Shown piece after piece: positions 17,278 through 25,255 of a stretch of 64,000 bases of DNA. Within the stretch, counting starts at the first letter, position 1, and each line of letters opens with the position of its first letter. Under the pieces are notes generated by a model. It had not been told where the DNA came from. It did not search any database and worked only from the letters and a program-made list of their open reading frames with translations. The stretch spans positions 124,001 through 188,000 of the forward strand of contig NZ_JMKI01000031.1 of assembly GCF_000712295.1 (NCBI RefSeq), given 5' to 3'. The translations under genes were made by a program, and so were the position numbers. The stretch is from Synergistes jonesii. GTDB lineage: Bacteria; Synergistota; Synergistia; Synergistales; Synergistaceae.

Positions 17278-18414
17278 ATGAAAAGAGTAAGAACAGTATC
17301 AGCACTGGCGGCAGCGCTTCTGCTCATCTTTGCGCTTGCCGCGGCGGCCGCGCCAAGAAGCGTGACCATCGAGGAATTCGAGTGCGACGGCATGAAATGC
17401 GGCGACTTTACATACTACACATACTTTGCAAAGCTGGACGAGAACGGCAGGATGAGCACGCCTTGCTGGTATCCCGGCGACCGGCAGGAGCCGGCGGCAC
17501 CGCCTACAGCCGAGCTGCTTGCGCCATTCATACCGGCGGGATACACCGGCGACGTAGTGGCCGAGACCTTTTACAGGGTGAAATTTAATGAAAAGACGGA
17601 TGCCCCCGGGCACATGCCGGCCGGCGGTTACGAGATCATGGCTTATGATATGCCTCCGGAGTGGCAGGCTGAGATGAACAGCGCCGATCTTTTCATTATC
17701 GTCGACTCCGAGGGCAAGGCAGTTTCGGCGGACCACCGTCTGGGGCAATATGCCGGCAACTACGCCGTCACCCTGGCTCAAGACTACGCGTACAGCCCTT
17801 CGATATACGCAGTGAAGTTGACGCACACACCGCTGCCGAAGTACTCGCTGACGGCGTCGGCCGGAGCAAACGGCGCGGTGACTCCGGCGGAAGCCGAAAT
17901 CGAAGAAGGTTATTCCCAGGATTTTGAAATAAAGGCAAACGAAGGATACCTGATAAAAAGCCTGACGTTAGACGGCGCCGCGGTAAAGGAAGCCATCGGC
18001 CTGGGCGCTTATGTTTTAAAGCTTGAAAACGTCACGGCGACGCACAAGATAGCGGCCGAATTCGAACCTGCGCCGCTTCCGACATTTGCAATAACAGCGT
18101 CGGCCGGCGAAAACGGCACGATCACGCCATCAGGCGAAGTGACTGTCGAGCAGGGCACAGCGCAGAAATTCGAAATAAAGGCAAGCGAAGGATATGTGAT
18201 AGACAAACTGACAGTCGACGGCAAAGAAGACGAAGAGGCCTCCGGCAAAGAGAGCTTCTCCTTCACTTTTGAAAATGTCACAGAGACCCACACGATAGCT
18301 GCCGATTTCAAACGCGCGCATTCGGGAGGCGGCGGGGGCGGCGGCTGCAACGCGGGCTTGGGCGCGCTTTCGCTGCTTGCGCTTCTCCCATTGGCGCTGC
18401 GCAGGAAAAAGTAA
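17278..18414 (+). CDS. Synerg-CTERM protein with two InlB B-like repeats
   Basis: 378 residues. A signal peptide (to about residue 24, AAAAPRS) precedes a unique domain of about 155 residues, then two tandem repeats of the bacterial InlB B-repeat/Bacterial-repeat-2 kind: SLTASAGANGAVTPAEAEIEEG...THKIAAEF and AITASAGENGTITPSGEVTVEQG...THTIAADF. The end is a Gly run, GGCNAGLGALSLLALLPLALRRKK in type. GGGAGG lies eight bases before the ATG. Function unknown; the repeats suggest an adhesive or scaffold surface protein. A GC-rich stem-loop follows at 18431-18469. Confidence 0.8.
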   Translation: MKRVRTVSALAAALLLIFALAAAAAPRSVTIEEFECDGMKCGDFTYYTYFAKLDENGRMSTPCWYPGDRQEPAAPPTAELLAPFIPAGYTGDVVAETFYRVKFNEKTDAPGHMPAGGYEIMAYDMPPEWQAEMNSADLFIIVDSEGKAVSADHRLGQYAGNYAVTLAQDYAYSPSIYAVKLTHTPLPKYSLTASAGANGAVTPAEAEIEEGYSQDFEIKANEGYLIKSLTLDGAAVKEAIGLGAYVLKLENVTATHKIAAEFEPAPLPTFAITASAGENGTITPSGEVTVEQGTAQKFEIKASEGYVIDKLTVDGKEDEEASGKESFSFTFENVTETHTIAADFKRAHSGGGGGGGCNAGLGALSLLALLPLALRRKK

Positions 18415-18430
18415 AAAAGCCATACAAAGC

Positions 18431-18469
18431 CCCGGCCGCGGCGCGCCCCGGGCGGCAGTCGCGGCCGGG
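18431..18469 (+). terminator. GC-rich stem-loop after Synerg-CTERM gene
   Basis: CCCGGCCGCG (18431-18440) pairs perfectly with CGCGGCCGGG (18460-18469). No T-run follows, so it may protect mRNA or partly terminate before the mini-ORF at 18494. Confidence 0.45.
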
Positions 18470-18493
18470 ATTCCCGAAAGGAGAGTGAAAAAT

Positions 18494-18613
18494 ATGAACG
18501 AAGCAGAACCATTCCACCATGGCGGCTCCGCCGCCGACGCAACGTCACAACAGGAAGCGACCCGCGCGGGGCGCATGGGAAATGAGATAATGAAAGGAGA
18601 ATTACAGTTATGA
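18494..18613 (+). CDS. Mini-ORF MNEAEPFHHGGSAA..., copy 1
   Basis: 39 residues starting MNEAEPFHHGGSAADATSQQ. AAAGGAGAG lies seven bases before the ATG, and its TGA overlaps the ATG of the next gene (ATGA at 18610-18613), a classic coupling arrangement. A second copy at 21902 shares codons 3-14, with base changes there almost entirely in third positions (GCA/GCC, CCA/CCG, CAC/CAT, GGC/GGT, TCC/TCA), so the peptide rather than the RNA seems conserved. No signal peptide or membrane helix. I do not recognise it; a leader peptide or small partner of the Synerg-CTERM cluster are both possible. Confidence 0.6.
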   Translation: MNEAEPFHHGGSAADATSQQEATRAGRMGNEIMKGELQL

Positions 18614-20121
18614 AAATGAGAAAGCATTTGTCGTTGATTTTGGCGGCAGCACTCTTCGCATTTAGCTTTGCGGGAACGGCGAGCGCCGTCAACGTCTGGG
18701 ACGGCACTACCGGCACGGTGCCACAGCCGGTAGGCAGCGTCATCACGATAACCACCGGCGCGCAGCTTGCGGCCTTCAGAAACGCTGTCAACAACGGTAA
18801 TGACTACGCCAATTATACTATCCGCCTGGGCGACGACATTAACTTGAACAACAATGAATGGACCCCGATCGGCCGCTTTAAAGCCTATTGGACCACTCAA
18901 TATAACAAAGCGTTCAAGGGTGTCTTCGATGGCGCGGGACACAGCATCACCGGGTTGAAGGTAAATAATACCGCAGGTAACTTCAATGATCGAGGCGAAA
19001 CGGCTGCGCTCTTCGGATATATCGACTATCCGTCAAACAGCAAAACGGCCGCGGCACGCAGCATGACGCCGGCGGATAAAGCGGCGCTTGACGCAGCAGA
19101 GCTCGGCCTCACAGGCGAGGATTATTACCGCGTGCTGGCCGAGCGCAGGGACTTCTACGAGACATTCGGCGTCAAGCCGGTACCAGCCATTGAGACGCGC
19201 AGCGTCACCCCCTCTTATGCGGCGAAGGGTGTCGTTAAGAATCTCAAGGTTTACGGCACTGTCACCAACACCAAAGGTCAGGGCGCGGCCGGCGTCGTCT
19301 GTTGGAACGACGGGCTTGTCGAAAACTGCTACTTCGAAGGTACCGCCAGCTGCAGCGGCGCCGGACGCGCCTATGTCGGCGGCATTTGTTCGCTTCTCGG
19401 CGACAACGTTGACACCACTTCGACATTCGTGGTCAACTGCGTAGCCTCTGCCGACCTGAACGCAAGCGGCGGCTCCTTCAGCTACGCCGGCGGGATTGCC
19501 GCGTTCTGCTATGAGATGAACAGCGGTTATATCGTCAACTGCTCTGTGCAACCCGGCACGATCATCTACTCGAACATGAACGCGGGCGGAGTCGTCGGAG
19601 CATTTGCCAATAAGGTCTACAACTGCAGCTCCGCGGCAGAAAGCATAACGGTCTCCCCCACGGTCATCCCCGAAAACGAAGACCAGCGCAATTACACCGG
19701 CGGCATCGTCGGCGCCTACGGCACGGTCTACAGCTGCTACTGGCTGCACGGCGGAGCCTATCAGCCTAACTACGCTATAGGCGGCGGCACAGACACGTCC
19801 GGGCGCAAGACTACTGTTGCCGCGCTGCCAAGGGCCTCCGTGCTCTTCGGGCGCAAGACTATAGCGGTGAACGGCACGGCCTACGCTCCTAAGACGACCT
19901 ACCCCACCGGAGCAGCGGCGAACACGCTGTCGTACAGCGGCTGGAACAGCTCAGCCACCTCAGTCGCCGGCGTCAATTCGTCCTCCGGCCTCGTCACCGG
20001 CTACTCCGCAGGCAAAGCCGTGATATCGGCGACTGCTGCGAGCAGCGGCAGCTGGTGGTCGACGGCGCTTGCAGGCACCGTCGGCGTAACACCCGAAAGC
20101 ACATTCACGGTAACGCAGTAA
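18610..20121 (+). CDS. Secreted GLUG-type repeat protein with Ig-like end
   Basis: 503 residues. Signal peptide (cleaved near ASAVNVWDG), then a fold built of short beta-helix segments: TITTGAQLAAFRNAVNNG, IRLGDDINLNNNEWTPIG, FKGVFDGAGHSITGLKV, and later GLUG-like units (AAGVVCWNDGLVENCYFEG, YVGGICSLLGD, AGGIAAFCYEMNSGYIVNCS, GGIVGAYGTVYSCYW). The last 90 residues look like a Big_2 Ig-like domain (SSSGLVTGYSAGKAVISATA). It lacks the Synerg-CTERM tail, so it is probably released or held by a partner. Coupled to the mini-ORF by a four-base overlap. Confidence 0.75.
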   Translation: MKMRKHLSLILAAALFAFSFAGTASAVNVWDGTTGTVPQPVGSVITITTGAQLAAFRNAVNNGNDYANYTIRLGDDINLNNNEWTPIGRFKAYWTTQYNKAFKGVFDGAGHSITGLKVNNTAGNFNDRGETAALFGYIDYPSNSKTAAARSMTPADKAALDAAELGLTGEDYYRVLAERRDFYETFGVKPVPAIETRSVTPSYAAKGVVKNLKVYGTVTNTKGQGAAGVVCWNDGLVENCYFEGTASCSGAGRAYVGGICSLLGDNVDTTSTFVVNCVASADLNASGGSFSYAGGIAAFCYEMNSGYIVNCSVQPGTIIYSNMNAGGVVGAFANKVYNCSSAAESITVSPTVIPENEDQRNYTGGIVGAYGTVYSCYWLHGGAYQPNYAIGGGTDTSGRKTTVAALPRASVLFGRKTIAVNGTAYAPKTTYPTGAAANTLSYSGWNSSATSVAGVNSSSGLVTGYSAGKAVISATAASSGSWWSTALAGTVGVTPESTFTVTQ

Positions 20122-20130
20122 CGCCTGACA

Positions 20131-20164
20131 GCGGAGAAGGGCGCGGCGCGCCCTTCTCCGCTTT
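20131..20164 (+). terminator. Strong hairpin after the GLUG gene
   Basis: GCGGAGAAGGGCGC (20131-20144) pairs perfectly over 14 bases with GCGCCCTTCTCCGC (20148-20161), followed only by TTTG. It is a likely terminator or processing site. Confidence 0.65.
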
Positions 20165-20209
20165 GCCCTGAGCCGCATTCGGCTTTTATACGCAAAAGGG
20201 GAGAAGTTT

Positions 20210-21808
20210 ATGAAGAAAATGTTATTTGCGGCTTTATGCCTCGCAGCTCTGGCGCTCTCCGCGCGTCCCATTTCCGCCGCGCCGTCGGAGATCGTCGTCG
20301 TCGACAGGAGCGAATGGGAGAGGTTCGACCAGCGCCTGGGCGTAACTATGGGCTTCAACATGGAGATAGACGACAGCAACTCTGTAACGCATTTCCCGGA
20401 GAGCGCCTCGTGGCTGGGGAGGGAGAGATGGACGGATTCATATGAAACCTGCAATAACTGTGGTAAGTCGTTCCCGGCTGATATATCACGGCTGACTAAG
20501 GAACGTCTGGCGCGCGTCATCCCCGAAAAGTGGAGCGGCGCCGTGACCGTGGAGGTGCGACACGCTATAAGCCTGCCGGCAGATAATGCCTCAGTTACCG
20601 AGATGGGAGGCAATAAAATTGATTTTCCCGACGTCGTCAAATTCGAGCATCCGCTGATGGCTCCCCCTATCGGGACCTGGGATAACGACGTAATTGAGTT
20701 CGCATGGGAGAGGAGTATCTATGACCGCGAACTTAAAAAGGATGTATACATTGTTCCCGACGAGGACTTAAGATACACGGACACGCCGGATATGATCATC
20801 GCGCTCGACGGCGCTGGAAACGTCCACGCGGCGGAGCGGATATTCGGGCGTGGCATAGTGTACGATTATATTCCACACCGCCCTCTCCATTATGGATACC
20901 AGGCAATCTATTCATTCCTCAACGGCACCGTCGTCTTTAAGAAGGAGGACTTCCCTCTTGATCTCTATTTCGTCAAGCTCTCCACCGCCCAATATGAGAT
21001 AAGCGTTTCGGCCGATGCCTCCATGGGCGCCGTGACTCCCGCAGGGCCGCTCAAGGTGAACCACGGCGAGGACGCCTCATTTACGATAACGGCAAAAGAC
21101 GGCTGCCGCATCGCCGCCGTAATAGCCGACGGCAGGCGCGAAAGCACGGCAAGCCCCTTCGTATCGGAATACGCCTTCAAAAACGTAACGTCGAATCATT
21201 CGCTCGAAGCGCTGTTCGCCGAAGCCTCCGATCTGCCGGAGGTAAGCGCCGCTCCCGGCGTCACCGCGACGGTCGCGGACTATTCCAACAGCCGCGGTAA
21301 GGAAGCGGAGGCGCTGGAAAGAGGCGGCTTTGTGAGCGGAGACGCCGCCGTGAAGATAGCAGGCGACGGCACGGAAATGAAGGAGGGAACGTTCTGCGCC
21401 GACGAGGACGGCTACGTCTGCACGGTGAAATTGTCGAAGGAATGCGCGGAAGTGGCCGAGTCCGGAGCCCTTACGCTGACGGTGAAGCCGAAGGCGGGAG
21501 AAAAATTCGCTGTCGGCAGGAGCTATTACGCGCTCGTGCTGAACGCAAAGACGAACTATTACGACCTTTTCCCTGCGAAGCTGAACGGCGCCGGCTGTCT
21601 TGAGGCGACGCTTAAGCCGGTGGGCGACTACGCCGCGCTGAGCACGCTCTTCGTTTACTCGGGCACGGCGTCACCCGGCAAAGAGCCGCCAACGCCGGAC
21701 ACGCCCGGCGGAGGCGCCGGCCCGAAGTCGAGCGGCGGCTGCAACGCGGGCCTGGGCGCTATAGCGCTGCTGGCGCTCGCGCCCCTCGCCCTGCGCAGGA
21801 AGAAGTAA
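20210..21808 (+). CDS. Synerg-CTERM protein with one InlB B-like repeat
   Basis: 532 residues. Signal peptide (to about ISAA), a unique N-terminal domain of about 250 residues with a CNNCGKS Cys pair, a single repeat (YEISVSADASMGAVTPAGPLKVNHG...NHSLEALF) like those in the gene at 17278, a domain with charged beta strands, a Pro/Gly linker, and SGGCNAGLGAIALLALAPLALRRKK-type sorting tail. AGGGGAG precedes the ATG. Function unknown. Shared repeats and tails suggest it arose from the same family as its neighbours by duplication and domain shuffling. Confidence 0.8.
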   Translation: MKKMLFAALCLAALALSARPISAAPSEIVVVDRSEWERFDQRLGVTMGFNMEIDDSNSVTHFPESASWLGRERWTDSYETCNNCGKSFPADISRLTKERLARVIPEKWSGAVTVEVRHAISLPADNASVTEMGGNKIDFPDVVKFEHPLMAPPIGTWDNDVIEFAWERSIYDRELKKDVYIVPDEDLRYTDTPDMIIALDGAGNVHAAERIFGRGIVYDYIPHRPLHYGYQAIYSFLNGTVVFKKEDFPLDLYFVKLSTAQYEISVSADASMGAVTPAGPLKVNHGEDASFTITAKDGCRIAAVIADGRRESTASPFVSEYAFKNVTSNHSLEALFAEASDLPEVSAAPGVTATVADYSNSRGKEAEALERGGFVSGDAAVKIAGDGTEMKEGTFCADEDGYVCTVKLSKECAEVAESGALTLTVKPKAGEKFAVGRSYYALVLNAKTNYYDLFPAKLNGAGCLEATLKPVGDYAALSTLFVYSGTASPGKEPPTPDTPGGGAGPKSSGGCNAGLGAIALLALAPLALRRKK

Positions 21809-21901
21809 CGTAGAACAGCGGAATGTAAGAGCGGCAATGAAGCGGGTGCGTCGTTGCGCGTAAAGAGGCGCGTCCGCCGTCAGCAAAAGGAGGCGGTAAA
21901 T

Positions 21902-21958
21902 ATGGACGAAGCCGAACCGTTCCATCATGGCGGTTCAGCCGCCGGCACAACGTTATAA
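21902..21958 (+). CDS. Mini-ORF MDEAEPFHHGGSAA, copy 2
   Basis: 18 residues, MDEAEPFHHGGSAAGTTL, with AAAAGGAGGC placed eight bases before the ATG. DNA similarity to the copy at 18494 goes on in the same frame past its TAA (gcg-ccc-cgt-gcg-tgg-cgc against gcg-acc-cgc-gcg-ggg-cgc), so this copy seems shortened by a nonsense change at codon 19. Like copy 1 it lies about 90 bases after a Synerg-CTERM gene and before a secreted-protein gene. Confidence 0.5.
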   Translation: MDEAEPFHHGGSAAGTTL

Positions 21959-22065
21959 CACGGAGCGCCCCGTGCGTGGCGCCGAATCGGTGGCGATCCC
22001 GCTGAAAACGAAAGATCGTCAAGCGTTTTCCAGGCGCTTTGCGCTATATCGTGAGGAGGATTTCT

Positions 22066-22797
22066 TTGAAAAAAATTCGTTTGCTGGATATTCTCGCCTG
22101 CGCGCTGTTATTTTGCGGCGCCGCGCAGGCGCAGGCCGCTAAGGTCGCCGTCGAGACGACGGCGAGGGTGCTGCCGTGCACCACGTATCTGATAGCGACC
22201 TACGACGAAAAGGGACGCCCCGACGCCGCCGTCATCGACCGCGCGGGCATCGCCGAGACTGCGTCCGGTAATAATATGATCTTCTACATCTCCGTCGTTC
22301 CGACGCGCCAGACCGCGAAGAATATCGAGGCCTCGGGCGCCTTCACCGTGAATGTGATGAACGCCGGCATTGTCGGGAAGGGCGACTACTGCGGAGAAGT
22401 TTCGGCCGCGTCTGACGGCGGGTATTTCGACAAGTTCGCCGTCACGGGACTGAAGATCGAGAAGAGCGAGACGGTCAACGCCCCTGTGCTGACGGAGTGC
22501 CCGGTGACGCTTGAGTGCCGGCTGCTCGGCACGCGTGATTTCGACGGCGGCCGGCACAGGATGTATCTGGGCGAAGTGCTGGGCTACCGCCTGGAAGCTA
22601 CGGCGCCGGAGGGCGACAAGACTAAAGGCGCGGAACAGTACGACCCCGTAAAGTCGAATGCTGTCGTCTACTTTGCAGGCAGCGCCGAGCACAGCGGCTA
22701 CTATAAGCTCAGCGCGCCATACGGACGTTCCGGCGCGATGTATCGGCAGAAATACCCCGACGGCGGCGGCCTTGAGCCGAAACCCTCGGGAAAGTAA
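22066..22797 (+). CDS. Exported flavin-reductase-fold protein
   Basis: 243 residues from a TTG at 22066, six bases after AGGAGG (22054-22059). Signal peptide LKKIRLLDILACALLFCGAAQA. The mature part has the FMN-binding split-barrel pattern: YDEKGRPDAAVIDRAGIAETA, FYISVVPTRQTAKNIEASGAFTVNVMNA, then NAPVLTECPVTLECRLL and GEVLGY. Cytoplasmic relatives bind FMN and reduce flavins or act as flavoredoxins; export of this fold is uncommon. The next gene is a paralogue with a surface-anchor tail, 12 bases on. Confidence 0.75.
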   Translation: MKKIRLLDILACALLFCGAAQAQAAKVAVETTARVLPCTTYLIATYDEKGRPDAAVIDRAGIAETASGNNMIFYISVVPTRQTAKNIEASGAFTVNVMNAGIVGKGDYCGEVSAASDGGYFDKFAVTGLKIEKSETVNAPVLTECPVTLECRLLGTRDFDGGRHRMYLGEVLGYRLEATAPEGDKTKGAEQYDPVKSNAVVYFAGSAEHSGYYKLSAPYGRSGAMYRQKYPDGGGLEPKPSGK

Positions 22798-22809
22798 GGA
22801 GGGAGCTCC

Positions 22810-23652
22810 ATGAAACGCACGAAAATTCGCGCCGCCGTACTGCCGGCTCTGGCCGCCCTGCTTCTCTGCGCCGCCTCCGCATCGGCGGAGACGCTGAAAT
22901 TCACAGGCTCGCCAGGTTTTCTGCTATCGCCCATAATGGTGGTCGGCGTTTACACGCCTGAGGGGAATACCAACTTCGCCACGTTCCACCGCGGCGGCGT
23001 CGTCTCCTCCGGCGCGGATGGCGGAGAGATGCGCGTCGCCTTCGGCATCAACAACTCGGAGCGGAGCTACACTTATCGGTGCCTGAAGGCCTCCGGCGCC
23101 TGCACGATCAACCTGCCCTCGGTGAAGTATATGTCCGAGGCGGCGCTCTTCGGCCACTTCTCCGGGCGCCCCCTCTCGGGGGACGCGCCGCTTCTGCCGG
23201 CGAACGGCGGCTACCAGGATAAGCTCGCGCCCACCGGCCTGACGGCCCGAAAGGGCGAGGCCGTGAACGCCCCGATGATCGAAGAGTTCCCCATCTCGCT
23301 GGAGTGCGAGCTTGAGGATGAAGTAGCCGTCTCCGGAGGACGTCCGAACCGCCTGATGATTCTAAAGGTCAAAAAGGTATGGGCCGACGAAGCCTACATC
23401 GACGCGGGGGGCAAGATAAACCCGCTTAACGACGCGACGGATTCTTCGATAGTCTTCTATTCCAATTCGACGTCCGCGAGCGGCGGATTCTACGGCTACG
23501 GAGAATTCGTCGGCAAGTCCGGCGAGGTCTCCAAGCCGTACAAGGACGATAAGCCGGGCCACGGCGGAGGAAGTTCGAGCGGCTGCAACGCCGGCGCCGG
23601 CGCATTGGCGCTGCTGGCGCTGGCGCCCTTAGCGCTGCGCAGGAAGAAGTAA
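22810..23652 (+). CDS. Synerg-CTERM flavin-reductase-fold protein
   Basis: 280 residues; GGAGGGAG lies before the ATG. Signal peptide ending ASASA, then a split-barrel domain parallel to its neighbour: SPIMVVGVYTPEGNTNFATFHRGGVVS, ACTINLPSVKYMSEAALFGHFSG, NAPMIEEFPISLECELEDE, LMILKVKKVW, and a tail SSGCNAGAGALALLALAPLALRRKK in type. The pair (22066 and 22810) probably forms an exported FMN-binding couple, one free and one anchored. Possible roles are extracellular electron transfer or cofactor handling; that is inference. Confidence 0.75.
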   Translation: MKRTKIRAAVLPALAALLLCAASASAETLKFTGSPGFLLSPIMVVGVYTPEGNTNFATFHRGGVVSSGADGGEMRVAFGINNSERSYTYRCLKASGACTINLPSVKYMSEAALFGHFSGRPLSGDAPLLPANGGYQDKLAPTGLTARKGEAVNAPMIEEFPISLECELEDEVAVSGGRPNRLMILKVKKVWADEAYIDAGGKINPLNDATDSSIVFYSNSTSASGGFYGYGEFVGKSGEVSKPYKDDKPGHGGGSSSGCNAGAGALALLALAPLALRRKK

Positions 23653-23663
23653 AGGAAAAGCGG

Positions 23664-23700
23664 CGGCGCTCTTCGCTACGGCGTGAAGCGCCGTCTTTTC
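23664..23700 (+). terminator. Terminator of the secreted-protein cluster
   Basis: CGGCGCT (23664-23670) pairs with AGCGCCG (23687-23693) and is followed by TCTTTTC. Confidence 0.65.
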
Positions 23701-23763
23701 TAACAATAGAAATATCTCTCGCCGCGGCTGCCGCCCTGCGCGTCCGTCCTCCTAAGCTGTATG

Positions 23764-23800
23764 TTGACGCCGCTCAATAGCGTACGCTATAATGTACGCA
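23764..23800 (+). promoter_or_regulatory. yefM-yoeB promoter and operator
   Basis: TTGACG (23764-23769), 18 bases, TATAAT (23788-23793). The perfect palindrome AGCGTACGCT (23779-23788) overlaps the edge of the -10 box and a related TGTACGCA follows at 23793-23800. Toxin-antitoxin operons are usually autorepressed at such palindromes. Confidence 0.7.
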
Positions 23801-23816
23801 TAAGGGGGCGAACGAT

Positions 23817-24065
23817 ATGCTGAATACCAACGTCACAAATTTCAGACGGAATATTTTCGCTCTGCTGGAACAGACCATAAAGTATAACGAGCCGGTGAAC
23901 GTCAGCACGAAAGACGGGAACGCCGTAGTCATCAGCGAGGAGGATTACAACGATCTTATAGAGACATTGTACATCTCCTCTATCCCGGGCATGAAGGAGA
24001 AGATCGTTGAAGGGCTGAATACCCCGCTGGAGGAGTGTATAGCGGAAGATAAGGTGTCATGGTAA
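23817..24065 (+). CDS. yefM: YefM/Phd-family antitoxin
   Basis: 82 residues. The N-terminal TNVTNFRRNIFALLEQTIKYNEPVNVSTKDGNAVVISEEDYNDLIETLYI is the DNA-binding Phd/YefM fold; the C-terminus (SIPGMKEKIVEGLNTPLEECIAEDKVSW) would wrap the toxin. It overlaps the toxin start by seven bases, the usual arrangement for tight coupling. Mutual placement with YoeB makes this a type II toxin-antitoxin pair. Confidence 0.92.
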   Translation: MLNTNVTNFRRNIFALLEQTIKYNEPVNVSTKDGNAVVISEEDYNDLIETLYISSIPGMKEKIVEGLNTPLEECIAEDKVSW

Positions 24066-24328
24066 GCTACTCTGTCGTCTATACGAAGAAGGCGGCCGCG
24101 GATATTCCTAATTTAAAGGCCGCAGGATTAGATAAAAAGGCGCTTGCCCTGATAGACATCATCAGAAGCGACCCATTTCGGTCGCCTCCGCCGTATGAAA
24201 AGCTCTTAGGCGATATGCAGGGAGCTTATTCCAGGCGTATCAATCTCAAACACCGCCTGGTGTACGAGGTGGACAAGGAGCGCAATACGGTAAAAATCAT
24301 CAGTATGTGCTCTCATTATGATTTTTAA
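24059..24328 (+). CDS. yoeB: YoeB/Txe-family mRNA interferase toxin
   Basis: 89 residues of RelE-superfamily fold: YSVVYTKKAAADIPNLKAAGL, then the YoeB signature PPPYEKLLGDMQGAYSRRINLKHRLVYEVDKE with Glu, Arg and His catalytic-site residues and a C-terminal SMCSHYDF ending (conserved HY). It cleaves mRNA on the ribosome when free of YefM. A hairpin CGCCCC/GGGGCG at 24348-24366 lies between it and the convergent gene remnant. Confidence 0.92.
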   Translation: MVSYSVVYTKKAAADIPNLKAAGLDKKALALIDIIRSDPFRSPPPYEKLLGDMQGAYSRRINLKHRLVYEVDKERNTVKIISMCSHYDF

Positions 24329-24384
24329 AAAGGCAAAAGACGACCGCGCCCCTTAGTCCTGGAGGGGCGTGGCAGCGGCTGTAT

Positions 24385-25020
24385 TTATCTGTCAAATAGG
24401 CCCTGTACGGCTTCCGGCGACATTTTTTCTTTCAAAGCTTTCAGATAACCTGCAATAGATTTACGACTCACGCCCATTTTATTTGCAAGCAGCGGCATTG
24501 TATATCCGGGATCTTCCATCAGGTACTGCAACACTTGGCTCTCGCGATCAGTCACCTTGTTAGTCACCCTGACGACACGATCTTCCGGCATTGGAAGATA
24601 TTCAGATTTCAAAGCATTGCATATCTTTTCTATCCCTCGCCCCCAGCTTTCAAGTATCAGCTTCTTTCTCCCTGGATTACGCTGAGCGGATTCGACTTTT
24701 TTCTGCACGAGTAATGCCAATGTAAATGTTCTGTTCTCTTCCTTGAAGGGCAGGATATTCTTTGCCCTTTTCTCCGGATCGTTAAGAGATGAAAGCGCCT
24801 TTTTTGCCACGATAGAGAACGCCGTCATAAACTGTTTCGGTGACCTCTTCCACAAGCGCCTCGATGTCTTTCAGCTTTTGTCGTCAGTTCGTCAAGTCTG
24901 GCCTCGGTTTTCTTTAATTCGGCTTTTTGAGCAGGATTTTTTAAAATTTGTCGTCCTGCGGCTTTTGCTTTTTCGTCTTGACAAAGCGCTTGGGTTATAG
25001 TACCATTCGCTTTACCGACG
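24385..25020 (-). pseudogene. Decayed regulator/recombinase remnants
   Basis: The open part (24385-24855) has LESWGRGIEKICNALKSEYLPMPEDR followed by a winged-helix segment DRESQVLQYLMEDPGYTMPLLANKMGVSRKSIAGYLKAL. ESWGRGIEKI is typical of the C-terminal ATPase part of AlbA/RecG-like ATP-binding regulators, but the N-terminal DNA-binding and ATPase bulk is missing. Upstream, in other frames, lies coiled-coil-like KNPAQKAELKKTEARLDELTTK and, after a shift, LKDIEALVEEV, reminiscent of the C-terminal coil of large serine recombinases. The pieces are joined out of frame, so I call the whole a remnant. GC content is lower than in the surroundings, pointing to acquired DNA. Confidence 0.6.
24978..25006 (+). 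promoter_or_regulatory. Promoter of the tyrosine leader transcript
   Basis: TTGACA (24978-24983), 17 bases, TACCAT (25001-25006). A start near 25013 would put the leader ORF about 45 bases into the transcript. An inverted repeat CTTTACCG/CGGTAAAG with six T (25010-25039) overlaps the start region; if a transcript came from further upstream it would act as a terminator. Confidence 0.6.
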
Positions 25021-25058
25021 AAGAGCGGTAAAGTTTTTTGTTGCGAAAGGGGGCCGAG

Positions 25059-25160
25059 ATGATGGGAAAAGCGTTCGTAGGTAGCAGCTATTATTATCGC
25101 TATTACGCTTATCCCCGCATCTATGACGCCCCGGGGCTTTTCGCCGTTTCTGTGAAGTAA
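25059..25160 (+). CDS. Tyrosine-rich leader peptide
   Basis: 33 residues with AAAGGGGG five to eight bases before two possible ATGs (25059, 25062). Seven of twelve residues between positions 11 and 22 are Tyr (the run reads YYYRYYAYPRIY). A strong intrinsic terminator follows the stop by 24 bases and a symporter operon follows that. This is the arrangement of transcription attenuation by a leader peptide: ribosomes stalled at Tyr codons when charged tRNA-Tyr is scarce would favour read-through. A GCCCCGGGGC segment (25129-25138) downstream of the Tyr codons could pair alternatively with the terminator arms. No protein role is expected. Confidence 0.75.
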   Translation: MMGKAFVGSSYYYRYYAYPRIYDAPGLFAVSVK

Positions 25161-25184
25161 GCGTTACAAGCGATGGAACTTCAG

Positions 25185-25217
25185 GAACCGCGCCCGCAGG
25201 GGCCCGGTTCTTTTTTT
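25185..25217 (+). terminator. Attenuator terminator before the symporter operon
   Basis: GAACCG-C-GCCC (25185-25195), loop GCAG, GGGC-C-CGGTTC (25200-25210), followed by seven T (25211-25217). It is a textbook intrinsic terminator placed between the Tyr-rich leader peptide and the symporter genes. Confidence 0.85.
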
Positions 25218-25255
25218 ATATTAAAAGATTATTTTTGTGAAAGGGAGCGGTAAGG

